A stretch of 64,000 nt of DNA from Rothia dentocariosa ATCC 17931 (GTDB taxonomy: Bacteria > Actinomycetota > Actinomycetes > Actinomycetales > Micrococcaceae): positions 248,001 through 312,000 of the forward strand of contig NC_014643.1 of NCBI RefSeq assembly GCF_000164695.2, in the 5' to 3' direction. A model generated the notes under the pieces. That model saw only the letters and a list, made by a program, of their open reading frames with translations, was not told the origin of the DNA and made no database searches. This document shows positions 8,234-19,346 of this stretch, one piece after another (within the stretch, counting starts at the first letter, position 1; each line of letters opens with the position of its first letter). Made by a program: the position numbers and the translations under genes.

Positions 8234-8920
8234 TCATAGGTCAGTGAGCATCTGCTGCATCTGGGCGATCTCGGCTTCCTGGTCGTTGATAATTTGTTCG
8301 GCCAGGGTGATCGCATGGGGATTCTGGCCGTCAGCAACCTCGTCACGGGCCATGTCGACCGCACCTTCGTGGTGGGCGGTCATCTGCTCCAGGTAGAGGC
8401 GGGCAGCCTCGGTGCCCTGGGCTTCCTCAAGGGCTGTCATGTCCTCCTGGCTCATCATCCCGCTCATGCCACCCATCTCGCCGTGATCCATTCCACCCAT
8501 CTCGTCCATGGTCCCCATGCCCCCAGAGTCGGTGACCGGCTGCTGGCCCCAGGCCTCGAGCATGGCGTTCATCCGGTCAATCTCCGGTCCCTGGGCGTCA
8601 ATAACCCCCTGGGCAAACTCCACGACCTGGGCGGGGATACCCTCCTTGGCCAGGAGCATCTCACTCATCTCCACGGCCTGCTGGTGATGGGGGATCATCA
8701 TCTGGGCAAACATGATGTCCGCGTCGTTGTAATCGGCGGAGATCTCCCCGTCCGCCTCAGTCGTCGCCGTGGTGGTCTCGGTCGTCTCAGCGGTAGTCGT
8801 CGCAGTGCTGGTGGCCGAGGTGGTGGCGTCGGTGTTGCCTGACTCGGTGGCCTTACCGCAGGCAGCCAGCGCCAGGGTGGAGGCCACGGCGAGAGCGGAA
8901 AGAACAAGGGTGCGCTTCAT
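8234..8920 (-). CDS. DUF305 lipoprotein, probable extracytoplasmic metal-binding protein
   Basis: 228 residues from ATG 8920, chosen over an upstream in-frame ATG at 8941 because AAAGG precedes it and the signal peptide then starts MKR. A lipoprotein signal with LALAAC lipobox (Cys about 20) is followed by a Thr/Ala/Ser-rich linker and two DUF305 helical repeats with paired histidines (MIPHHQQAVEM and MTAHHEGAVDMA). A Met/Gly/His-rich segment lies between them (MGTMDEMGGMDHGEMGGMSG). DUF305 proteins often accompany copper pumps; Met/His clusters suggest Cu(I)/Cu(II) binding at the cell surface. The metal is inferred from context. Confidence 0.82.
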   Translation of the reverse strand: MKRTLVLSALAVASTLALAACGKATESGNTDATTSATSTATTTAETTETTTATTEADGEISADYNDADIMFAQMMIPHHQQAVEMSEMLLAKEGIPAQVVEFAQGVIDAQGPEIDRMNAMLEAWGQQPVTDSGGMGTMDEMGGMDHGEMGGMSGMMSQEDMTALEEAQGTEAARLYLEQMTAHHEGAVDMARDEVADGQNPHAITLAEQIINDQEAEIAQMQQMLTDL

Positions 8921-8968
8921 GGTGGAGCCTTTCAGGGTCATATGGGGGCAGTGGAGAGAAGTGGTGGA

Positions 8969-11221
8969 TCAGTGGACGGCGGTGGATGCCGGAGTAGGCG
9001 TGGTGTGTTCCTCCTTCGGACTGGTGGGAGCCAGGTGGGCCGGGTCCAGATCAATCCGGCGCAGCAGCTGAGCGTTAAGCGCCACCACAATCGTCGACAG
9101 CGACATCAACACCGCAGCAGCAGCCGGGGGAAGCAGAATGCCGCTAGAGGCGAGCACGCCGGCGGCCAGGGGCACGGCCAAGATGTTGTAACCGGACGCC
9201 CAGATGAGGTTCTGGATCATCTTGCGGTAGCTGGCCTGCGAGAGCTCAATCATCGACAACATTGCCCGGGGATCGTCACTGGCCAGGACCACTCCGGCGG
9301 ATTCCATCGCCACATCCGTGCCGGCCCCGATGGCGATGCCGACCTCGGCGCGGGCCAGGGCCGGGGCGTCGTTGACACCGTCGCCGACCATGGCCACGCT
9401 CAGGCCACGCTCCTGTAACTGGGTGACCTTGGTGTCCTTGTCCTGGGGCAGGACCTCGGCGAAGACCTCATCGATCCCCAGGTCCTGGCCAACCGCCTGG
9501 GCCACCTGCTGCGCGTCACCGGTGATCATCGCGACCTTCACCCCGCGGTCCTGCAGGGCTTTCACGGCGGCGCGGGATTCGGGGCGGATCTTGTCCTCGA
9601 CGGCCACCGCACCGATGATCTGACCGTCGCGGACAATATGGAGCACACCGGCCCCACGCCCGGTCCAGGCGCTGGTGGTGTCGGTGAGCTCGGCCGGGGT
9701 GGTGAGGTTGAACTCGCGCAGCATGTTCGGCCCGCCCACGAGGATCTCAGCGCCATCGACAGTGGCCCGGACCCCCCGGCCGGAGGCGGCGCTGAAACCA
9801 GTTGCACGGATTTGCCGACGGGAGGCCTCGGGATGGGCGGCCGCGGCCGCCACGATGGCGCGGGCCACGGGGTGCTCGCTGTCGGCCTCCGCGGCGGCGG
9901 CCAGGGCCAGCAGCTCGCCCTCGGTGACGCCGACAGCTGCCGCGACACCGGTGACCGCGTGCGCACCCTCGGTCAGGGTGCCGGTTTTATCGAAGAGCAC
10001 CACGTCGATGGTGCGCATCCGCTCGAGCGCCATCCGGTCCTTGATGAGCACCCCGGATTTCGCGGCCCGCTCGGTGGAGATCGCAATGACCAGCGGAATC
10101 GCCAGGCCCAGGGCGTGCGGACAGGCGATGACCAGCACCGTGACCGTGCGCACCACGGCATCGTCCGGGCTGCCGATGATAGTCCACACCACCGCGGTGA
10201 TCAGAGCAGAGATCAGCGCGAACCAGAACAACAACGCCGCCGCCCGATCCGCCAGGGCCTGGGCCCGGGAGGAGGACTCCTGTGCGTCGGCAACCATGCG
10301 TTGGATCCCGGCCAGGGCGGTGTCCCCGCCGGTAGCCTCCACCCGGACGCGGACGGTGTTGTCGGTGGCCACGGTACCGGCGACCACCTTGTCACCGGTG
10401 TCGCGGAAGACGGGACGGGATTCGCCGGTGATCATCGCCTCATCGAATTCGGCGGCTCCGTCGAGGATGGTTCCGTCGGCCGGCACCCGGGCACCGGCCC
10501 TCACCAGCACGACGTCGTCGACGACCAGCTCGGAGGTGGCCACGGTGCGGGTGGTCCCGTCGATGACTTTCTCGGCCTCATCCGGCAGCAGGGCAGCCAG
10601 CGCGTCAAGCGCGGAGGACGCACCCCCGAGAGCGCGCATCTCCAGCCAGTGGCCCAGCAGCATGATGGTCACCAGCAGGGCCAGCTCCCACCAGAAGTCC
10701 AGGTCAAAACCGCCCAGCCCCAGAGTGGTGACCCAGGAGGCGACAAACGCCACGGTGATGGCCATGGCAATCAGGAGCATCATCCCGGGTTGGCGGGATT
10801 TCAGTTCCTTCCATCCGCCCTTGAGGAAAGGCGTTCCGCCGTAGACGAAGATGATCGTGTCCAGTACCGGGGGGACCCAGGTGGATCCGGGGAATGCCGG
10901 GAGGTGGTAGCCGAGCAGGTGGGCGACCATGGGGCTGAAAATAACGACGGGAATGGACAGAATCAGCGACCACCAGAAGCGGTCCCGAAACATTGCGGTG
11001 CTGTGCCCGGCGTGTTCGCCGTGACCATGAACCTGGTGGTCTTCGTCCAGGACGGAGTGCGGGTGACCGTGGGGCATCGCCTGGCCGTGGGTGTCGGCAT
11101 CTGCGTGGTGTTCGTGGCTGGCATGAGCCGGGTGGTGGGTGTGGTCTGTTTCCGGAGCGGGGTGATCACCATGGTGATCGCCGGAATGGTGGGGAGTGCT
11201 CATGACGTTCCTTTCGCTCAA
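8969..11221 (-). CDS. copB: Copper-translocating P-type ATPase, CopB type
   Basis: A 750-residue P1B ATPase that exports copper. Residues 1-75 are extremely His-rich in place of HMA domains. Then come transmembrane helices, the TGES actuator motif (265-268), the CPH ion-binding motif (367-369), the phosphorylated Asp411 in DKTGTLTEG, SEHP (448-451) and GDGVNDAP (613-620). CPH plus a His-rich N-terminus marks the CopB (P1B-3) subgroup, rather than CPC CopA pumps. All catalytic motifs are intact. An alternative ATG lies at 11203. GC-rich codon use differs from the flanking host genes. It sits between the HMA-protein and DUF305 genes, probably in one operon. Confidence 0.93.
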   Translation of the reverse strand: MSERNVMSTPHHSGDHHGDHPAPETDHTHHPAHASHEHHADADTHGQAMPHGHPHSVLDEDHQVHGHGEHAGHSTAMFRDRFWWSLILSIPVVIFSPMVAHLLGYHLPAFPGSTWVPPVLDTIIFVYGGTPFLKGGWKELKSRQPGMMLLIAMAITVAFVASWVTTLGLGGFDLDFWWELALLVTIMLLGHWLEMRALGGASSALDALAALLPDEAEKVIDGTTRTVATSELVVDDVVLVRAGARVPADGTILDGAAEFDEAMITGESRPVFRDTGDKVVAGTVATDNTVRVRVEATGGDTALAGIQRMVADAQESSSRAQALADRAAALLFWFALISALITAVVWTIIGSPDDAVVRTVTVLVIACPHALGLAIPLVIAISTERAAKSGVLIKDRMALERMRTIDVVLFDKTGTLTEGAHAVTGVAAAVGVTEGELLALAAAAEADSEHPVARAIVAAAAAHPEASRRQIRATGFSAASGRGVRATVDGAEILVGGPNMLREFNLTTPAELTDTTSAWTGRGAGVLHIVRDGQIIGAVAVEDKIRPESRAAVKALQDRGVKVAMITGDAQQVAQAVGQDLGIDEVFAEVLPQDKDTKVTQLQERGLSVAMVGDGVNDAPALARAEVGIAIGAGTDVAMESAGVVLASDDPRAMLSMIELSQASYRKMIQNLIWASGYNILAVPLAAGVLASSGILLPPAAAAVLMSLSTIVVALNAQLLRRIDLDPAHLAPTSPKEEHTTPTPASTAVH

Positions 11222-11254
11222 CCCGGTCGGGGTCGAGATGATGGGTAAAATCGA

Positions 11255-11581
11255 TCAGGATAAGACGGTGTAGCCGGTCGCCTCGATAGCCCGGCGAACC
11301 ATCTCCGGAGGTACGACACCGGTGACCGTGACGGTGGAAACACCACCAGCAGCGAGATCAACCTGGACGTCGTCGACCTGGGGGAGGGCCTGAAGGGCCT
11401 GGGTCACGCTTTTCGCGCAGTGCCCGCAGGTCAGGCCGGTGACCTGGTAGCTAGGGGAGGACCCTCCTGCTGACGAGTCGCTGGCGGCAGGGATGGAGGC
11501 GGTGTCGGCACGTGAGGCAGGTCCGCAACAGCTGCAGTCGTGGGAGGTCATCGGCAAGAGGCGGGGCGGGGAGGTGATCAT
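11255..11581 (-). CDS. Heavy-metal-associated (HMA) domain protein, copper chaperone
   Basis: A 108-residue protein. The HMA fold occupies about 45-108, with the metal-binding GLTCGHC motif (CxxC) and a typical ending EATGYTVLS. The N-terminal 44 residues are unusual and contain a second Cys cluster (CSCC, near residues 16-19). It probably carries Cu(I) to the pump encoded 33 bases downstream. The ATG at 11581 follows TAGGAG at good spacing. An internal ATG at 11551 is less well supported. A CsoR-like palindrome lies just upstream. Confidence 0.85.
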   Translation of the reverse strand: MITSPPRLLPMTSHDCSCCGPASRADTASIPAASDSSAGGSSPSYQVTGLTCGHCAKSVTQALQALPQVDDVQVDLAAGGVSTVTVTGVVPPEMVRRAIEATGYTVLS

Positions 11582-11629
11582 GGGAAAGCTCCTACGGGTC
11601 GGTGGGATGCGGCGATGCTACTCTCCAGC

Positions 11630-11650
11630 ATATACCCCCATGGGGTATAT
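11630..11650. promoter_or_regulatory. CsoR-type copper operator palindrome
   Basis: ATATACCCC (11630-11638), the spacer CAT and GGGGTATAT (11642-11650) make a perfect 9-bp inverted repeat. The form TACCCC-N3-GGGGTA is that of operators bound by the Cu(I)-sensing repressor CsoR. It lies 49 bases upstream of the HMA-protein start and 46 bases past the kinase stop, the right place to control the chaperone-copB-DUF305 operon. No csoR gene is in this window. Binding is inferred from motif resemblance. Confidence 0.7.
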
Positions 11651-11695
11651 TTTCAAGGGGTGGAGGGCACGGCCCTCACGCGGGGCAGGGTGTGG

Positions 11696-12820
11696 TCACC
11701 GAGCAGCCTCCTCACTGTCGGGAGGGGACAGCGGGAGGCGGAGGGCAAACACCGCTCCGCGACCGGGCCCGGGGGAGGTGGCGGTGAGAGTGCCGCCGTG
11801 GGCCTCGATCAATGCCTTGGAGATGATCAGACCGATACCGGCCCCGCCGTTGTCCCGGCTGCGGACGGCATCCCCCCCGGTAGAAGCGTTCGAAGATGTG
11901 TCCGAGCTGGCCAGGTGGGATGCCCTCGCCGTCATCGGCGACGTGGATGAGCGCGGTGGACGCCCCCTGTCGGTAGACGCTGATCCGGACCTGCCCGCCG
12001 GCCGGGGTGTGCCGTAGCGCGTTCGACAGGAGATTGCTCATCACCTGGCCGAAGCGTTGCCGGTCCACGAGCACCCGGGCGGTGTCCGTAATAGTCTCGA
12101 CCTGTAAATCGACGCCTTTGTCAGCATAAGCCCCCCGGCAGCAGCGGCGGTATGGAGCAGATCCCCGAACCCTTCCTCCGCCAGGTCCAAATCGATCCGG
12201 TGTTCCTGGGCCCGGGAGACATCGTCGATGTCTTCCATCAACCGGGTCAGGCGGGCGAGTTGGTCAGCCATGATCGTGTGGGTGGCATTATTCCAGTCCA
12301 CGACCCCGTCCTGGAGACCATCGAGGTAGACCGTGAGCACCGATAAGGGGGTGCCCATTTCGTGGGCCAGATTAGAGAGCATCTGGCGGCGGACCTGTTC
12401 GGTGTGTTCCAGCCGGTCGGCCATAGTGTTGAAGGCATGCGCCAGGGTGGTGACCTCGGGGCCTGCTTCTCCGGCGGGCACGCGGATACGGTAGTTGCCG
12501 ACCGTCAGGCTGGTAGCGGCGCGGGTGAGATCCTGCAGGGGGGTGCGCAGGCGACGCGATAACCACAGGCTGGCCAGCAGGGCGCTGATCAAGGCGGTGG
12601 GCAGGGCGACGGCCAGGGTGATCAGGTTGGCGTCCCGGTAGGCCTGCTCGGCATGGAACAGCTCCAGCGAGGGGTCCTCCCGGCCGGTCATCAACATATG
12701 ATCATGGAACAGGGTCGGGCCCACCATCGTGGCCACGGCCGCGGCCATCAGCAGGCTAATCACCACGACCAACACCTGGGCGGCCAGGAAGCGGAAGGTC
12801 AGGCCGGGTCCGTGATTCAT
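11696..12820 (-). pseudogene. CopS-like sensor histidine kinase, broken by two frameshifts
   Basis: The intact frame from ATG 12820 covers two transmembrane helices, a HAMP domain and the dimerisation/phosphoacceptor region (NLAHEMGTPLSVL). It shifts in a run of six C (12131-12136, six G on the coding strand), after which the ATPase N box (FGQVMSNLLSNALRHTPAGG) is in a second frame. It shifts again in seven C (11872-11878), after which the last part (NGGAGIGLIISKALIEAHGG) is in a third frame. Six G at the second site would restore FYRGDAVRS. Both defects are in homopolymers, so sequencing error is possible. As read, no functional kinase is made. The start overlaps the regulator stop (ATGA). 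Confidence 0.85.
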
Positions 12821-13071
12821 GGCTGCCCCACCCGGTAGCCCACGCCACGCACGGTGTCGATAAACCCCCGGCCCCGGGTGTCGGTGCCGAGCTTGCGACG
12901 CAAGTTGCCGATGTGGACATCGACGATGCGTTCATCACCGACCCAGGTGGTGTCCCAGACCTCGGTGACCAGGTCGTGGCGGGTCAGCACCTGGCCGGGG
13001 CGCAGGGCGAGGGCAACCAGCAGCTCGAACTCCGTGCGGGTGAGCTCCACGGTCGTCTCCCCCACCCGCAC
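12817..13071 (-). pseudogene. CopR-like response regulator, only the DNA-binding domain left
   Basis: The 84 residues are an OmpR/PhoB winged-helix domain (ELTRTEFELLVAL to GFIDTVRGVGYRVGQP) with no receiver domain. The reading frame runs into unrelated sequence at about 13072-13082, exactly where the beta-propeller gene fragment begins on the other strand. About 140 N-terminal residues, including the phosphorylated Asp, are therefore missing. GTG 13071 could start a free DNA-binding domain, but no ribosome-binding site is evident. It overlaps the kinase start by four bases. This marks the right boundary of the copper block. Confidence 0.88.
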
Positions 13072-13080
13072 CTGATGGGC

Positions 13081-13791
13081 GACGGCTCCGTAGTGGCTGT
13101 TTCCCGTGATAAAACGTACAAAAACACAAATGTGGACTTCCGCATTGACCCCACCACCGGCGAGTACCAGAGCGCCAGCGTGGACGAATACCCCGGCAAG
13201 GAATCCGTGAATATTACTGCAAACACGCTCTCCCGGTTCAAGGCTGAAGATGCAGGTACCGCGCCCGGCGAAACCAAACGGATTATCGACCCTGCGTCCG
13301 CGCCTGAACAGACCCGCCTGGTAAGCGATAACACCAGTGAGGCGGCCACTGTTTCCGCCCCGAAGACCGTATATGCGGGGCAGAAGTTCACGATTGGAGG
13401 GTCTGACTGGACGTATGGAGAAGACTATCTTCCCTCGGATATTACCGTCACCCTGGATGACGGCAAGTCAAAGGTAAACGGGCAGGGTGAAATGACCTTC
13501 AAGCTCTCCGAGGAAGAGACGTCGTTCACCCGTGACATTGAGGTGCCCGCCAACTGGAAACCTGGTGAGGAACACAGCGTGACCATTTCTTCTGGCAAAA
13601 CCAAAGGAGATAAGCAGCGCTCTCTCACCATAAAGTTCAAGGTCGAAGAGTACAACCCCAAGTACATTGACAGCTGCACCGTACCCACCCAGGATGCTGT
13701 GCAAGCCACCGAGGTTCCGTTCGCCGGGTACCCGAAAGTCGTCGGCGAGGTTCCCTCACTCAACCAACAGCCTGCCACCACAAAAGACTAA
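13081..13791 (+). pseudogene. 3' fragment of a beta-propeller (YncE-like) surface-protein gene
   Basis: The plus strand reads DGSVVAVSRDKTYKN then DPTTGEYQSAS, which lines up with EGEVYAVVRDKFADN and DPTTGKFKEAA in the intact surface protein at 56.8-58.8 kb. That is the last propeller blade and linker. The following roughly 170 residues (YAGQKFTIGGSDW, a beta-rich domain) are not shared with the paralogue, and there are no SLH repeats. The signal peptide and most of the propeller are missing and are not found on the other side of the copper block. No start codon or ribosome-binding site belongs to it. Confidence 0.8.
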
Positions 13792-13870
13792 CGGCAGATA
13801 ACCAGCCCACGCGGTGCGCACAATGCTCCAGCTTGGCGCACAAAAACCGCAACGGCTGCACCTCTAACAC

Positions 13871-13907
13871 TGCGCCCCCACCGGATATTTTCACCGGTGA
13901 GGGCGCA
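13871..13907. terminator. Bidirectional terminator between the propeller fragment and guaB3
   Basis: TGCGCCCCCACCGG (13871-13884) pairs with CCGGTGAGGGCGCA (13894-13907) with one mismatch around a short AT-rich loop. It lies between convergent coding regions. Confidence 0.65.
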
Positions 13908-13975
13908 ATACGTTTTAGCAAAGAGAATGTTCGCTCGGTTCCTGCGCACTCAACGGAACACGAGACTGACCGAGA

Positions 13976-15106
13976 TTATCCCCGATATTCAGGCACGAGT
14001 GTCATCTCTGCCTTCTGGAACTTCTTCAAATCCAGGTAGCCGCAGTTCGCCATTGCGCGTTTGAGGGCGCCCACAATATTGCGGGTACCATCCACATGGT
14101 GCGAGGGCCCATACAGCACCTCTTCGAGAGTTCCAACCACGCCCAAGGGGGTGCGCACCCCACGCGGGAAGTCCCGCGAATGCGCCTCATTGCCCCAGTA
14201 CCAGCCCTGGCCCGGCGCCTCAGATGCGCGCGCCAGGGGCGCGCCGATCATCACCGCATCCGCGCCCAGAGCCAGCGCCTTCACCAGATCACCGGAACGG
14301 CTGAGCCCGCCGTCGGCAATCACATGAACATATCGTCCGCCGGATTCGTCCAGGTAGTCCGAACGGGCCGCAGCAACATCGGCAATAGCGGTTGCCATCG
14401 GTGCGGAAATACCAAGCCCCTTACGGGTGGTCATCGCAGAACCGCCGCCGAACCCAACCAGAACACCGGCGGCACCGGTGCGCATCAGGTGCTTCGCCTG
14501 AGTGTACCCTGCCACGCCGCCGACCATAACAGGCACATCCAGCTCGTAAATGAATTTCTTGAGGTTCAGCGGTTCATGCGAGGTCGAAATATGCTCCGCA
14601 GAGACCGAAGCACCGCGAATCACGAAAAGATCGGCCCCAGCCTGCACCACCGTTTCGTAATGTTCTTGGGTGTTCTGCGGGGTAAGCGAGCCCGCCACAA
14701 TAACACCCGAATCACGAATTTCTTCTAGGCGCGCGGTAATCAGCTCGGGCTTAATCGGCTCAGCGTAAATCTGCTGCATGCGCGTGGTAGCAGAGGCAGG
14801 ATCAGCTTCGGGAAGCTCAGTAATTTCGTCTAGAAGCGGCTGCGGGTCCTCATAGCGAGTCCACAAGCCTTCTAGGTTGAGCACGCCTAAACCACCGAGC
14901 TTTCCGAGCGCAATCGCAGTCGCTGGAGACATCACAGAGTCCATCGGTGCGCCCACAATTGGGGTGTCAAATTTGAAGGCGTCAATCTGCCATGACGTAT
15001 CGACATCGCGACGGTCACGGGTGCGGCGCGTCGGTGCCAGCGCCACATCGTCAAGCGCATAGGTGCGGCGGGCGCTCTTAGAGAGCCCAATCTGAATATC
15101 GGACAT
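13976..15106 (-). CDS. guaB3: GuaB3 family IMP dehydrogenase-related protein
   Basis: 376 residues of an IMP-dehydrogenase-type TIM barrel without the CBS pair. The N-terminus TYALDDVALAPTRRTRDRRDVD and the phosphate-binding GGLSRSGDLVKALALGADAVMIG segment are typical of the actinobacterial GuaB3 group. The usual catalytic-loop Cys context of true IMPDH (GSICTTR in GuaB) is not seen at the equivalent place. GuaB3 members have been proposed to act as GMP reductase-like enzymes; I do not assign a reaction. The ATG is preceded by GAAGGG. It lies next to guaB on the same strand, about 200 bases downstream. Confidence 0.9.
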   Translation of the reverse strand: MSDIQIGLSKSARRTYALDDVALAPTRRTRDRRDVDTSWQIDAFKFDTPIVGAPMDSVMSPATAIALGKLGGLGVLNLEGLWTRYEDPQPLLDEITELPEADPASATTRMQQIYAEPIKPELITARLEEIRDSGVIVAGSLTPQNTQEHYETVVQAGADLFVIRGASVSAEHISTSHEPLNLKKFIYELDVPVMVGGVAGYTQAKHLMRTGAAGVLVGFGGGSAMTTRKGLGISAPMATAIADVAAARSDYLDESGGRYVHVIADGGLSRSGDLVKALALGADAVMIGAPLARASEAPGQGWYWGNEAHSRDFPRGVRTPLGVVGTLEEVLYGPSHHVDGTRNIVGALKRAMANCGYLDLKKFQKAEMTLVPEYRG

Positions 15107-15282
15107 GTATGTTTCCCTTCGGAAGGTCTCTGACCGGTGTTTCTTGGCGCACGGCTGCCCCGCAAGACTACGCGCCTGATGCAGTATCTACTCTACTCGG
15201 CGTATAGCCCGTTCCGCCGCAGATTATTCAGAAATATCACAAAATGCACGACGGAATAGGTTCTCTAATGTTCGAGCCATAC

Positions 15283-15307
15283 ACACCGCTAAGCCGGTCA
15301 GCGGTGG
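15283..15307 (-). terminator. Short hairpin downstream of guaB
   Basis: CACCGCT (15284-15290) and AGCGGTG (15299-15305) pair around an eight-base loop immediately after the guaB stop. There is no strong T-run, so it may only be a weak terminator. Confidence 0.4.
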
Positions 15308-17032
<1,725 letters not shown>

Positions 17033-17043
17033 CTACAGATAGT

Positions 17044-17087
17044 TGTTGCCCGGTTCAACGAGATTTTCTCTCCTCGAACCGGGCAAC
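17044..17087 (-). terminator. Terminator hairpin after groEL
   Basis: GTTGCCCGGTTC (17044-17055) plus ACGAG pairs with CTCGAACCGGGCAAC (17073-17087), giving a long stem directly after the groEL stop codon at 17095. Confidence 0.6.
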
Positions 17088-17094
17088 CCATCAA

Positions 17095-18693
<1,599 letters not shown>

Positions 18694-18813
18694 CTACTCC
18701 TTGAGGGTTGTGAGCGTTCGATATCGTAGAAGGCGCACGTGCGCCAAATCCAGGTCAGGTATAGCGGATGCGCCGCGCGAGAAACCGGCGGCGCATCCTG
18801 CATATATGCGAAA

Positions 18814-19101
18814 TTAGTCGACGATCGCCAGAACGTCACGAGCGGAGAGAATCAGGTATTCCTCGCCCTGGTACTTGACCTCGGTACCGCCATAGCGGGA
18901 GAACACGACTACGTCGCCTTCGGCGATATCGACGGGAACGCGGTTGCCCTTATCGTCCACACGACCGGGGCCCACAGCTACTACGCGAGCCTCCTGCGGC
19001 TTCTCCTTTGCAGTTTCGGGAATAACCAGACCGGATGCGGTGGTCTGCTCAGCCTGCTCTAGTTTGACAACTACTCGGTCTTCGAGGGGCTTAATAGCCA
19101 T
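18814..19101 (-). CDS. groES: Co-chaperonin GroES
   Basis: A 95-residue subunit of the heptameric lid of GroEL. It begins [19 protein letters not shown] and contains the mobile-loop segment [15 protein letters not shown], then VVAVGPGR and [19 protein letters not shown]. It is full length. The first gene of the groES-groEL transcript, it is controlled by the CIRCE element upstream. Confidence 0.97.
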   Translation of the reverse strand: MAIKPLEDRVVVKLEQAEQTTASGLVIPETAKEKPQEARVVAVGPGRVDDKGNRVPVDIAEGDVVVFSRYGGTEVKYQGEEYLILSARDVLAIVD

Positions 19102-19169
19102 AGGTATGCTCCTTTTTAGTCAGCGTTTTTAAAAATTTGTGAAGCGGTTTAGCCCTAGTGCCTGGGCGT

Positions 19170-19196
19170 TTAGCACTGCACCGCTTCGAGTGCTAA
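19170..19196. promoter_or_regulatory. CIRCE element (HrcA operator) upstream of groES
   Basis: TTAGCACTG (19170-19178), nine bases, GAGTGCTAA (19188-19196). This matches the CIRCE consensus TTAGCACTC-N9-GAGTGCTAA with one mismatch. It lies 69 bases upstream of groES. HrcA repression of groES-groEL is the established function of this element; hrcA is outside the window. Confidence 0.88.
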
Positions 19197-19346
19197 ATTC
19201 AACTTTAGAATCCCGGCGGCACCCGGTCAAGAATGCGCGCCGTTTCGAGGGCGGCGTTTCGCGCACAGGATAATACGCGAGCGCCCCGTGAACCTGCCGC
19301 AGCATCCAAGCCTTCTGCATATGCTCATGCCACTACACTTAAGCCT

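Noticed and set aside
9638..11248. Long plus-strand ORFs antisense to copB (536 and 389 codons)
   Set aside because: Low-complexity Gly/Asp/Arg or Ser/Ala-rich translations produced by the GC-rich codon bias of copB on the other strand; no start signals or family resemblance.
12913..13080. Apparent start of a 292-residue plus-strand protein reaching into the propeller fragment
   Set aside because: The first 56 codons are antisense to the response-regulator domain; only the part from about 13081 is protein-like, so the fusion is accidental.
7590..13081. Search for transposase, integrase or IS ends around the copper island
   Set aside because: None could be recognised in any frame or at the edges, so no mobile element is annotated.
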